From Catelliglobosispora koreensis DSM 44566 (lineage in GTDB: Bacteria; Actinomycetota; Actinomycetes; Mycobacteriales; Micromonosporaceae), in NCBI RefSeq assembly GCF_000379685.1, contig NZ_KB903249.1, forward strand, positions 1,443,911 to 1,507,910: a stretch of 64,000 bases of DNA, given 5' to 3'. Under the pieces are notes generated by a model that did no database searches, was not told the origin of the DNA, and worked only from the letters and a program-made list of their open reading frames with translations. Below, piece after piece: positions 57,165 through 64,000 of the stretch. The position numbers and the translations under genes are program-made. How positions within the stretch are numbered: position 1 is the first letter of the stretch; every line of letters begins with the position of its first letter.

Positions 57165-57659
57165 ATGACAGCACCACTAACTCGCGTCGCACGGCACGCT
57201 CGCATCGAAGGGCTCATCCGGTCTCAGCCGGTGCGCTCGCAAACCGAGCTGGGCGAGTTGCTGTCCGCCGGAGGGGTCCAGGTCACCCAGGCGACATTGT
57301 CGCGTGATCTGGAAGAGCTGCGGGCCATCAAGGTCGGTGGGGTCTACCTCATCCCCGAAGACGGCAACCGCGCGCTGCGCCCCGCCGAAACCGGCACCAC
57401 GCGGCTGATCCGCCTGCTGCGCGAATTGCTCAACAGCACCGATCACAGTGGAAACATGGCCGTGCTGAGGACGCCGCCCGGTGCGGCGCATTACCTCGCT
57501 AGCGCCATAGACCGTTCTGGAGTACCAGAAATCGTCGGCACCATCGCCGGCGACGACACCATTTTTGTTCTTGCCCGCGAGCCACTGGGCGGCGAGGCAC
57601 TGGCAGAGAAACTAGCCGGATGGGCCGGCCTTGATGAAGGAGCGCAAGAAAGTGACTGA
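57165..57659 (+). CDS. argR: Arginine repressor ArgR
   Basis: Hexameric arginine-dependent regulator. The 164-residue protein has the winged helix ([33 protein letters not shown]) and the C-terminal arginine-binding core with [14 protein letters not shown] and [14 protein letters not shown]. It is expected to bind the palindrome in front of argC. ATG 57165 is used; TTG 57150 is in frame upstream but would start inside argF. The 3' end overlaps argG by 8 bp. Confidence 0.96.
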   Translation: MTAPLTRVARHARIEGLIRSQPVRSQTELGELLSAGGVQVTQATLSRDLEELRAIKVGGVYLIPEDGNRALRPAETGTTRLIRLLRELLNSTDHSGNMAVLRTPPGAAHYLASAIDRSGVPEIVGTIAGDDTIFVLAREPLGGEALAEKLAGWAGLDEGAQESD

Positions 57660-58845
57660 CCGGGTAGTTCTCGCATATTCCGGGGGGCTCGACACCTCGG
57701 TCGCCATTCCGTATCTCGCCGAGAAGACGGGTGCCGAAGTGATCGCCGTCGCCGTCGACGTCGGTCAGGGTGGCGAAGACATGGAAGAGATTCGCAAGCG
57801 GGCCATCGCCTGTGGCGCCGTCGAAGCCGAGCTGGTCGACGCGCGCGACGAGTTCGCCGCCGAATACTGCCTTCCCGCGGTTCGCGCCAACGCGCTCTAC
57901 ATGGACCGCTACCCGCTGGTGAGCGCCCTTTCCCGGCCGCTGATCGTCAAGCACCTCGTGGAAGCGGCCCGCAAGCACGGTGGCACCATCGTTTCGCACG
58001 GCTGCACCGGCAAGGGCAACGACCAGGTCCGCTTCGAGGTCGGCATCGGCTCGCTCGCCCCGCACCTGAAGGTCATCGCGCCCGCCCGTGACTACGCGTG
58101 GACCCGGGACAAGGCCATCGAATACGCCGAGAGCAAGGGCCTGCCGATCGACGTGTCGCACCGCAGCCCGTATTCGGTGGACCAGAACGTCTTCGGGCGG
58201 GCCGTGGAAACCGGCTTCCTGGAAGACATCTGGAACGGCCCGATCGAGGACATCTACTCCTACACGGCCTCGCCGGCGCTTCAGCGTGACCCGGACGAAG
58301 TGGTGATCACGTTCGACCAGGGCATCCCGGTCGCGATCGACGGCGAAACCGTCACCCCGCTTCAGGCCATCGTGGAAATGAACCGGCGTGCCGGTGCTCA
58401 GGGCGTCGGCCGCATCGACATGGTGGAAGACCGTCTCGTCGGCATCAAGAGCCGCGAGATCTACGAAGCGCCCGGCGCCATCGCGCTCATCACCGCGCAC
58501 CAGGAGCTGGAAAACGTGACGGTGGAACGGGATGTCGCCCGGTTCAAGAAGTCCGTCGACCAGCGGTGGGGCGAGCTCGTCTACGACGGCCTCTGGTACT
58601 CCCCACTGCGCAAGGCGCTGGATGTGTTCATCGCCGAGACCCAAAAGCATGTGTCCGGTGAGATTCGCATGACGCTGCACGGTGGACGGGCAGTCGTGTC
58701 TGGCCGGCGCAGCGAGGACTCGCTGTACAACTTCGACCTCGCGACCTATGACGAGGGCGACAAGTTCGATCAGTCTCTGGCCAAGGGCTTCGTCGACCTG
58801 TGGGGCCTGCCCTCACGGCTGGCAGCACAACGGGACGCGAAGTAA
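57652..58845 (+). CDS. argG: Argininosuccinate synthase
   Basis: Condenses citrulline and aspartate with ATP. The 397-residue protein starts [19 protein letters not shown] (PP-loop) and has [21 protein letters not shown] 57652 is chosen because AAGGAG lies 9 nt upstream; a longer in-frame start at 57631 would place that site inside the gene. The stop overlaps the argH ATG. Confidence 0.97.
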   Translation: MTDRVVLAYSGGLDTSVAIPYLAEKTGAEVIAVAVDVGQGGEDMEEIRKRAIACGAVEAELVDARDEFAAEYCLPAVRANALYMDRYPLVSALSRPLIVKHLVEAARKHGGTIVSHGCTGKGNDQVRFEVGIGSLAPHLKVIAPARDYAWTRDKAIEYAESKGLPIDVSHRSPYSVDQNVFGRAVETGFLEDIWNGPIEDIYSYTASPALQRDPDEVVITFDQGIPVAIDGETVTPLQAIVEMNRRAGAQGVGRIDMVEDRLVGIKSREIYEAPGAIALITAHQELENVTVERDVARFKKSVDQRWGELVYDGLWYSPLRKALDVFIAETQKHVSGEIRMTLHGGRAVVSGRRSEDSLYNFDLATYDEGDKFDQSLAKGFVDLWGLPSRLAAQRDAK

Positions 58846-60230
58846 TGAAGCTCTGGGGCGGAAGGTTTCAAGGCGGGCCTGCTGAGGCGCTGGCCCGCCT
58901 GTCGGTGAGTGTCCACTTTGACTGGAGGCTCGCCCGGTATGACATAGCGGGCTCGCGAGCACATGCCCGGGTCTTGGCCAGCGCGGGTCTGCTCGACCCG
59001 GATGAGCTCGGCCAAATCCTCGCGGCGCTTGACGATCTGGATATCGCGGTGGAGACCGGAACTTTCCGTCCCGTGATCGAAGACGAAGACGTGCACACCG
59101 CTTTGGAGCGTGGTCTCCTGGAGCGCCTCGGTGCTCTGGGCGGCAAGCTGCGCGCGGGCCGCTCCCGCAACGACCAGGTCGCCACGGATCTGCGGCTTTA
59201 CATGCGCGACAACGCTTTGCAGCTGCGCCAGGCGATTGTCGAGCTGGCTGACGCGCTGACCGAGCAGGCCGCTTTGCACGTGGACACGCCGGCACCCGGC
59301 ATGACCCACGTGCAGCACGCTCAGCCGGTCACGTTCGGGCACTGGCTCCTGGCGCACGTGCACCCGCTGCTGCGTGACCTGGATCGGTTGCAGGACTGGG
59401 ACAAGCGTGCCGCGGTCAGCCCGCTGGGCGCTGGCGCGCTCGCGGGCTCGGGCTTGCCGCTTGACCCGCCAGCGGTAGCCAAGGAACTCGGGTTCCGGGA
59501 GTCGTTCGCCAACTCGATGGACGCGGTGTCCGACCGCGACTTCGTGGCCGAGTTCCTTTTCATCACAGCGCTTTTGGGTGTGCACCTGTCGCGTCTTGGT
59601 GAGGAGATCGTGCTGTGGACGTCTTATGAGTTCGGCTGGGTCGAACTCGACGACGCCTTCGCCACGGGTTCGAGCATCATGCCGCAGAAGAAGAACGCGG
59701 ACATCGCCGAACTAGCCCGGGGTAAGGCGGGCCGCCTGATCGGTGGCCTGGTCAACGTGCTGACGATGCTCAAGGGCCTGCCGCTGACCTATGACCGAGA
59801 CATGCAGGAAGACAAGGAGCCGGTGTTCGACGCGATCGACACGCTGGCCCTCGTGCTGCCCGCGATGGCCGGCATGATCGCGACCATGACGGTTCGTGTG
59901 GATCGCCTTGCCGCGTCAGCGCCGGTCGGCTTTTCGCTCGCGACGGAAGTGGCCGATTGGCTGGTGCGCCAAGGCGTTCCGTTCCGCGACGCGCACGAGA
60001 TCACCGGACAGCTCGTCGCGCTTTGTTCGGTTCGCGAGTGTGAACTGCACGAAGTCAGTGACGAAGACCTGCTGTCGGTCAGCCCGCACCTGACATCTGA
60101 AGTGCGCAACGTGCTGACCGTCCGCAGTGCCCTGTCCGCCCGCACCACCCCTGGCTCAACGGGACCGGGACCGGTGTCGGATCAGCTGGTGTCCGTGCAG
60201 GAACAGCTGAAGGCCTGGAAGAAGTCCTGA
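58845..60230 (+). CDS. argH: Argininosuccinate lyase
   Basis: Splits argininosuccinate to arginine and fumarate. The 461-residue protein starts KLWGGRFQGGPAEALARL and has AGRSRNDQVATDLRLY, HVQHAQPVTFGHWLLAH with the catalytic histidine, and the superfamily signature SSIMPQKKNADIAEL with the catalytic serine. ATG 58845 overlaps the argG stop (TAATG). Last arg gene; a hairpin follows 9 bp later. Confidence 0.97.
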   Translation: MKLWGGRFQGGPAEALARLSVSVHFDWRLARYDIAGSRAHARVLASAGLLDPDELGQILAALDDLDIAVETGTFRPVIEDEDVHTALERGLLERLGALGGKLRAGRSRNDQVATDLRLYMRDNALQLRQAIVELADALTEQAALHVDTPAPGMTHVQHAQPVTFGHWLLAHVHPLLRDLDRLQDWDKRAAVSPLGAGALAGSGLPLDPPAVAKELGFRESFANSMDAVSDRDFVAEFLFITALLGVHLSRLGEEIVLWTSYEFGWVELDDAFATGSSIMPQKKNADIAELARGKAGRLIGGLVNVLTMLKGLPLTYDRDMQEDKEPVFDAIDTLALVLPAMAGMIATMTVRVDRLAASAPVGFSLATEVADWLVRQGVPFRDAHEITGQLVALCSVRECELHEVSDEDLLSVSPHLTSEVRNVLTVRSALSARTTPGSTGPGPVSDQLVSVQEQLKAWKKS

Positions 60231-60239
60231 CGTGAGACC

Positions 60240-60268
60240 GCCGGGCGGCTACCCTCCCGCCGCCCGGC
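60240..60268. terminator. Hairpin between convergent argH and MFS genes
   Basis: A perfect 10-bp G+C stem GCCGGGCGGC (60240-60249) with its complement at 60259-60268 and a 9-nt loop. The stem includes the last codons of the MFS gene. No T-run follows, so termination strength is uncertain. Confidence 0.65.
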
Positions 60269-61430
60269 CCAAACCGAGCGCTGGTTGCTTGGTGCGGCCA
60301 GCCGTTAGGTAGACGATCAGGCCAGTCGCGGCGAGCACAGCACCGACGACGGGTACGGCCTCAATGCCCACGTGGTCGAGTGTGAGAGCGCCAATGGTGG
60401 CACCGCCCGCGATGCCGACGTTGAAGGCGCTCGCGTTGACCCCGGACGCCTGCTCGGTGTGATCCGGAGCGGTGCGCAAGGTCGCCGTCTGAAACAGCAC
60501 CGGCAGCAGTCCCATCGCCAGGCCACTCATCGTCACCGCCGCGATCGCGACGATCGCCGACCGCCCGCCAATAGACAGCAATACCAGTGCGCCCGTCATC
60601 AGGGCGGCTCCGGTGAGCATGCCTTGGCGCAGCCACCGGTCCACGAGCCACCCGGTGACCGGGAGCATCAAGGTGCCAGCGAGTCCACTGCACATCAGGA
60701 CCGGAGCGATCTGCGCCTCGCTGAGCCCCGCATTCGCTAGCAGTGGCGCGGTATAGGTCGAAAACGTAAACGCCCCAAGCATCGTGACCGCTGTGGTCGC
60801 CACGATGGCTGGAAAGCCGGGCAGGCGCACCACTTCCAGCAGTGACGTGCGCACGGCCGCGGTGCTGCCGGGGACCTCAGGCAACCGCTGTGCCAGCAAC
60901 GCCAGGACTACCCCCAACACGGCGAGTCCCGCGAACGTATAGCGCCAGCCCACCGCGACGCCAATCGATGTCCCGGCTGGTACACCTATCAACACCGCAG
61001 CGGCACCACCAGAGGACACGATGGTGATCGCCCTGCCGACCCGCTCCGGGCTCACGAGCCGGGCCGCGTAACCGCCGAGCACCGCCCAGAACAGACCGTG
61101 CGTCAGACCGCCGATCAGCCGTGCCACCACCGCGATCGAATAGGTCTCCGCGAATATCATCACGGCATTGCTCACGGCGTACGAAGCGAGCGCGGCCGTT
61201 AGCAATAACCGCCGCGGCAAACGGGCCGTCAGCGTGCCCAGGGGAGCGGCGAACAACGCGACCATGACCGCATACCCCGTCACGAGCAGGCCAATCTGCG
61301 CGGGCGAAACCGACAGATCACGGCTCATGCTCAGTAGCAGCCCTGTGGGCACCAGCTCAGTCGTGACGGAAAGAAAGATGCCCGCGCAAAGCAGCAGGAG
61401 GGAGCCAAGGGGCCAGGGCTGTCGGGTCAC
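60249..61430 (-). CDS. Major facilitator superfamily exporter (DHA1-like)
   Basis: A 393-residue membrane protein with twelve predicted helices and two six-helix halves. The loop 2-3 motif reads GTLTARLPRRLLLTAA, close to the MFS motif A GxLxDRxGRR, and the helix 5 region has GGAAAVLIGVPAGTSIG, resembling the DHA1 motif C. It looks like an AraJ/Cml-type drug or sugar efflux carrier; the substrate is unknown. GTG 61430 is chosen because AGGGTGG lies about 5 nt upstream; TTG 61466 would add a soluble 12-residue tail. The 3' end lies within the argH terminator hairpin. Confidence 0.9.
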   Translation of the reverse strand: MTRQPWPLGSLLLLCAGIFLSVTTELVPTGLLLSMSRDLSVSPAQIGLLVTGYAVMVALFAAPLGTLTARLPRRLLLTAALASYAVSNAVMIFAETYSIAVVARLIGGLTHGLFWAVLGGYAARLVSPERVGRAITIVSSGGAAAVLIGVPAGTSIGVAVGWRYTFAGLAVLGVVLALLAQRLPEVPGSTAAVRTSLLEVVRLPGFPAIVATTAVTMLGAFTFSTYTAPLLANAGLSEAQIAPVLMCSGLAGTLMLPVTGWLVDRWLRQGMLTGAALMTGALVLLSIGGRSAIVAIAAVTMSGLAMGLLPVLFQTATLRTAPDHTEQASGVNASAFNVGIAGGATIGALTLDHVGIEAVPVVGAVLAATGLIVYLTAGRTKQPALGLGRAAGG

Positions 61431-61472
61431 CGAACCACCCTGTTCGTCAGCGGCCCGCCGCGGCAAGTGAAT

Positions 61473-61478
61473 TAGTCT
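61473..61478 (+). promoter_or_regulatory. -10 box placing the mpg start at the GTG codon
   Basis: TAGTCT ends 7 nt before GTG 61486, the usual distance to a transcription start. No Shine-Dalgarno fits in between, so the mpg mRNA is probably leaderless. Confidence 0.5.
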
Positions 61479-61485
61479 TGCTGGC

Positions 61486-62052
61486 GTGAAGTTTCTTCAA
61501 GGGCCGGTCGACGAGGCCGCGAAACGTCTGCTGGGCAGCCTGATTCACGGCAACGGCGTGACGATCCGGCTGACCGAGACCGAGGCCTACGCCGGACTTG
61601 GCGAAGACGAAGCTTCACACGCCCACCGGGGAGTGACCAAACGCAACGGCATCATGTTCGGCCCGCCCGGGTTCCTCTACGTCTACTTCACCTATGGCAT
61701 GCACTGGTGCGCGAATGTCGTTTGTGGACCGGAGGGTTCCGCCTCGGCCGTGCTGTTGCGAGCCGGCGAAGTCGTTGACGGGCTTGACTTAGCGCGCTCG
61801 CGCCGCGCCGGGCACAAGGACCGCGATCTGGCCCGTGGCCCAGCCCGCCTCGCTCAAGCGCTGGGACTCGACGCCGCGGCCAACGGCGCGAACCTGCTCG
61901 ACGCGCACTCGCCCGTGCGCCTTTCGCTTGAGCCCGCATCTACGGCCGTGCTATCGGGCCCACGCATTGGCATCAGAAAAGAGGTGGCCCGCCCGTGGCG
62001 CTTCTGGCTTGCGGGCGAGCCAACCGTCAGTGCTACGCGAACAGCCCGTTGA
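61486..62052 (+). CDS. mpg: 3-Methyladenine DNA glycosylase (AAG/MPG family)
   Basis: Base-excision repair enzyme that flips out and removes alkylated purines and hypoxanthine. The 188-residue protein has the catalytic TETEAYAGLGEDEASHAHRG, TKRNGIMFGPPGFLYVYFTYG with intercalating Tyr/Phe residues, and the C-terminal GPRIGIRKEVARPWRFWL. GTG 61486 is probably the first base of the mRNA. The 3' end overlaps the convergent DUF1501 gene by 20 bp. Confidence 0.95.
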   Translation: MKFLQGPVDEAAKRLLGSLIHGNGVTIRLTETEAYAGLGEDEASHAHRGVTKRNGIMFGPPGFLYVYFTYGMHWCANVVCGPEGSASAVLLRAGEVVDGLDLARSRRAGHKDRDLARGPARLAQALGLDAAANGANLLDAHSPVRLSLEPASTAVLSGPRIGIRKEVARPWRFWLAGEPTVSATRTAR

Positions 62053-63277
62053 GGCGGCCCTTCCAGCCATCCACCACGCGAGCCGGGTCGGCGTTGAGCA
62101 CCTTCTCCGACAACGTCGCGTAGATGTCGCGGAAATCGGTGCTGTACTTGACGTCTCCGTCGTCGAGCTTCTTCAAGTTCGGCGCTTCGCCGTAAAGACC
62201 ACCGTTGAGCGAGTGGCCGAGCAGCATGACATCAGCCGCGGCACCATGGTCGGTGCCGTCGGAAGCGTTCGCCCGCACGCGGCGGCCGAACTCCGAATAG
62301 ATGGCGACGACGACGTTCTTACCCTGCTCCGTCTTGGACACCCGGTCCAGGAACGCGGTCACCGACCGGTCGAGGATGCCGAGCAGCCCTTGATGCGGCG
62401 CCTTCTCATCGGCGTGAGTGTCGAAACCGCCCAGTGACACGGAGAACGCCCTCGTGGCCACTTTGGCCTCGATGCACTGCGCGACCAGGCTCAGCTGATT
62501 GTTCAGGGCGCTGCCTCCACCCGTACCAGTGGCTCGGGCTTGGGCTTGTCCTGCTTGGGCTTCATCGTTTTCGCGGACGTCACGAATGAACGTGTCCACA
62601 TTGGCCAGATCGGCGAAGCAAGCGGCGGCACGCGCCTGCAGAATCGACTCGCCCGCGGCGGCCTGCCCCAATGCGCTGACCGTCTTGAGAGGAAGATTCT
62701 TCGGCAGCCGTACTCCGTTTTGCCCCACCACGGCGCCAGCGCTCAGCGCGCCCGCCAGAAGCGGTGGCAGCACGGTTTCGAAGGAGACAGCCATGCGCGG
62801 GTCACCACCGACCGTGTCCAGCCACCGGCCGAGCCAGCCTGTGTTGCCGGGCTGGTTCGGGTTCGCGGTGTGCCAGATGTCCATCGACCGGAAATGACTA
62901 CGATCCGCTTTGGGGTACCCAACGGAGCGCACGATCGCCATTCGCTTTTCGCCATACAGCCGGTGCATGCCCTTCATCGCCGGGTTCAAGCCCACCGAGT
63001 CGCTGACCTTCAGCACCTCCGTGTCCTTGTAAGCCAGCTCTGGACGGGCGTCGTGATAGGCACTGTCCGCGAACGGGACGATCATGTTCAGCGAGTCGTT
63101 ACCGCCGTACAAGGTGATCATGACGAGGGTCTTGCTGTCCGGGCCAGTCGTCTCGGTGCGCTCTCCCGCCGTGGCGAGAATGTCATTCACCGAGTACGCC
63201 GTCATGCCGGCCGCTAACGCGCCAGCACCGGTGACACCACTGGTGACGAGGAACTTGCGCCGGGTTATCGAATCCAT
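62033..63277 (-). CDS. DUF1501 protein with Tat-type signal
   Basis: A 414-residue exported protein. The N-terminus TRRKFLVTSGVTGAGALAAG fits a twin-arginine signal. The body matches the DUF1501 family, distant relatives of the alkaline-phosphatase/sulfatase fold: TLVMITLYGGNDSLNMIVP, RSVGYPKADRSHFRSMDIWH, SLGGFDTHADEKAPHQ and YSEFGRRVRANASDGTDHG. Conserved Asp/His residues suggest metal binding; activity is unknown. ATG 63277 follows CAGGAG. It is paired with the DUF1800 gene 19 bp upstream, as in many bacteria. Confidence 0.93.
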   Translation of the reverse strand: MDSITRRKFLVTSGVTGAGALAAGMTAYSVNDILATAGERTETTGPDSKTLVMITLYGGNDSLNMIVPFADSAYHDARPELAYKDTEVLKVSDSVGLNPAMKGMHRLYGEKRMAIVRSVGYPKADRSHFRSMDIWHTANPNQPGNTGWLGRWLDTVGGDPRMAVSFETVLPPLLAGALSAGAVVGQNGVRLPKNLPLKTVSALGQAAAGESILQARAAACFADLANVDTFIRDVRENDEAQAGQAQARATGTGGGSALNNQLSLVAQCIEAKVATRAFSVSLGGFDTHADEKAPHQGLLGILDRSVTAFLDRVSKTEQGKNVVVAIYSEFGRRVRANASDGTDHGAAADVMLLGHSLNGGLYGEAPNLKKLDDGDVKYSTDFRDIYATLSEKVLNADPARVVDGWKGRLNGLFA

Positions 63278-63296
63278 CGCGATACTCCTGTTGTCC

Positions 63297-64000
63297 TCAG
63301 TGGACGCAATACTCGGGGCTGATCAAGCCCAGGGCCAGCAATCTCCTGGCATCCTTGGCTTGTTCGGACAGGGCCTGGCGGGTCCGCTGGGTCCACATGT
63401 CCACGACGAGCAGACGGGCGAGAGCCTCCATACGGCCCTGCTCCGGTGCGGCGTTCAGTTTCTCGATCGCCGGTGCCGCCGCCTTGGAGACGAGAAGCTC
63501 GGCGACACGCAACCGCACCTGCACCGACGAAGTCGTTAGCCAGGCACCGCCATCGGGCCAGCCACCCACGCTCGGTGGATGGAACAGCAGCTGATCCATG
63601 CCGTTGAGCCCATCGCGCAGAGCCTTGCGGTCGGCATCGTTGAAACTCGACGGGCGAATGCCCAGCTGACGCATGGCACCCACGGCCCACTCCGTCGGCT
63701 GCTTGACCAGCTGTCCCCGCGTCGCCGGGAAAGCCGGGTCACGCAACATCGCGGCCGTGAGCGCATTCAAGTCCCTATTCGCGCCGTAGGCCTTGGACAT
63801 CCGGTCGACGACCTCGGGGGCGGGCCGTTCACCGGAAGCGAACCGGAACCACAAACGGTCAGCCAGGAACTTCACTGTCGCGGGCTGTGCCATGAGCAGG
63901 TCGGTGTAACCGTCGGCGTCGAACTTGCCTTTCTGCCCCAGGATCGTTTTCTCACCTGAGTCGAAGCGGGAAGGTTCGAGCTTTACCGTCCCGTTCCCGC
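63297..64000 (-). CDS. DUF1800 family protein, 5' end outside the window
   Basis: The frame is open from the right edge (reading GNGTVKLEPSRFDSGEKTIL) to TGA 63297, giving the C-terminal 233 residues or so. Features of DUF1800 are KTILGQKGKFDADGYTDLLM, VKFLADRLWFRFASGE, HPPSVGGWPDGGAWLTTSS and LGLISPEYCVH at the end. DUF1800 proteins are of unknown function and nearly always accompany DUF1501, which follows here on the same strand. ATG 63893 is internal, not the true start. Confidence 0.92.
   Translation of the reverse strand, partial: GNGTVKLEPSRFDSGEKTILGQKGKFDADGYTDLLMAQPATVKFLADRLWFRFASGERPAPEVVDRMSKAYGANRDLNALTAAMLRDPAFPATRGQLVKQPTEWAVGAMRQLGIRPSSFNDADRKALRDGLNGMDQLLFHPPSVGGWPDGGAWLTTSSVQVRLRVAELLVSKAAAPAIEKLNAAPEQGRMEALARLLVVDMWTQRTRQALSEQAKDARRLLALGLISPEYCVH

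Noticed and set aside
57499-58680. Minus-strand open frame of 393 codons opposite argG
   Set aside because: Antisense shadow; argG is certain on the plus strand.

Overview
The window is chromosomal DNA from a high-G+C actinomycete. The evidence is the ATGA/GTGA-coupled gene pairs, frequent GTG/TTG starts, TAnnnT promoters, and typical actinobacterial proteins: BldD, the actinobacterial integration host factor (MihF), an LppU/SCO3897-type protein, helicase-defective PriA and the arginine order argCJBDFRGH. I cannot name the genus; something near Pseudonocardiales or Micromonosporales is only a guess. Apart from one accessory segment this is core metabolism, with no insertion sequences, prophage, CRISPR or rRNA.

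Layout: 1-475 (-) is a cut-off polysaccharide deacetylase lipoprotein. 550-4025 holds the shikimate genes aroC-aroK-aroB-aroQ, where AroB carries a long His-rich N-terminal extension. efp, nusB and an LppU-like membrane protein follow, and a strong bidirectional terminator separates them from convergent bldD. 6600-16797 is the pyrimidine operon pyrR-pyrB-pyrC-carA-carB-pyrD-bioA-pyrF, with a well-matched PyrR-binding RNA loop over the pyrR ribosome-binding site. 16841-32341 is a long run of housekeeping genes: mihF, gmk, rpoZ, coaBC, metK, priA, def, fmt, rsmB, rpe, a receiver-GGDDF regulator, ribD-ribE-ribBA-ribH, hisE-hisG and a PH-domain membrane protein. 32299-38640 contains a cupin, infC (non-canonical ATC start behind a structured leader), rpmI, rplT, a SpoU methyltransferase and pheST. 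38650-44731 contains a secreted subtilase, a small secreted Cys protein, a two-META-domain lipoprotein and a FolP2-like/Rv2671-like pair.

The accessory segment is 44728-52100 (-). Read in the direction of transcription it is: a short ankyrin protein, two tandem tRNA-like elements, a zinc-ribbon/SDR protein lacking the SDR tyrosine, a ribonuclease-inhibitor-type LRR protein, a large ankyrin protein, a MoxR AAA+ ATPase, and a HExxH metallopeptidase-VWA protein. The five large genes all overlap by 4-7 bp, so they look like one co-translated unit. The tRNA-like elements fill the leader in front of the SDR gene. They have canonical D/T elbows, acceptor stems that covary and extend to 10-11 bp, and abnormal anticodon arms. 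This pairing of tRNA-like RNAs with a MoxR-VWA/repeat-protein operon is the best candidate here for an undescribed system, possibly in RNA surveillance, stress or conflict.

52165-60268 is the arginine operon argCJBDFRGH, with a promoter/operator in front of argC and an unusually short ArgB that lacks the feedback-inhibition elements. The window ends with an MFS exporter (-), a 3-methyladenine DNA glycosylase (+), and a DUF1800/DUF1501 pair (-) running off the right edge.
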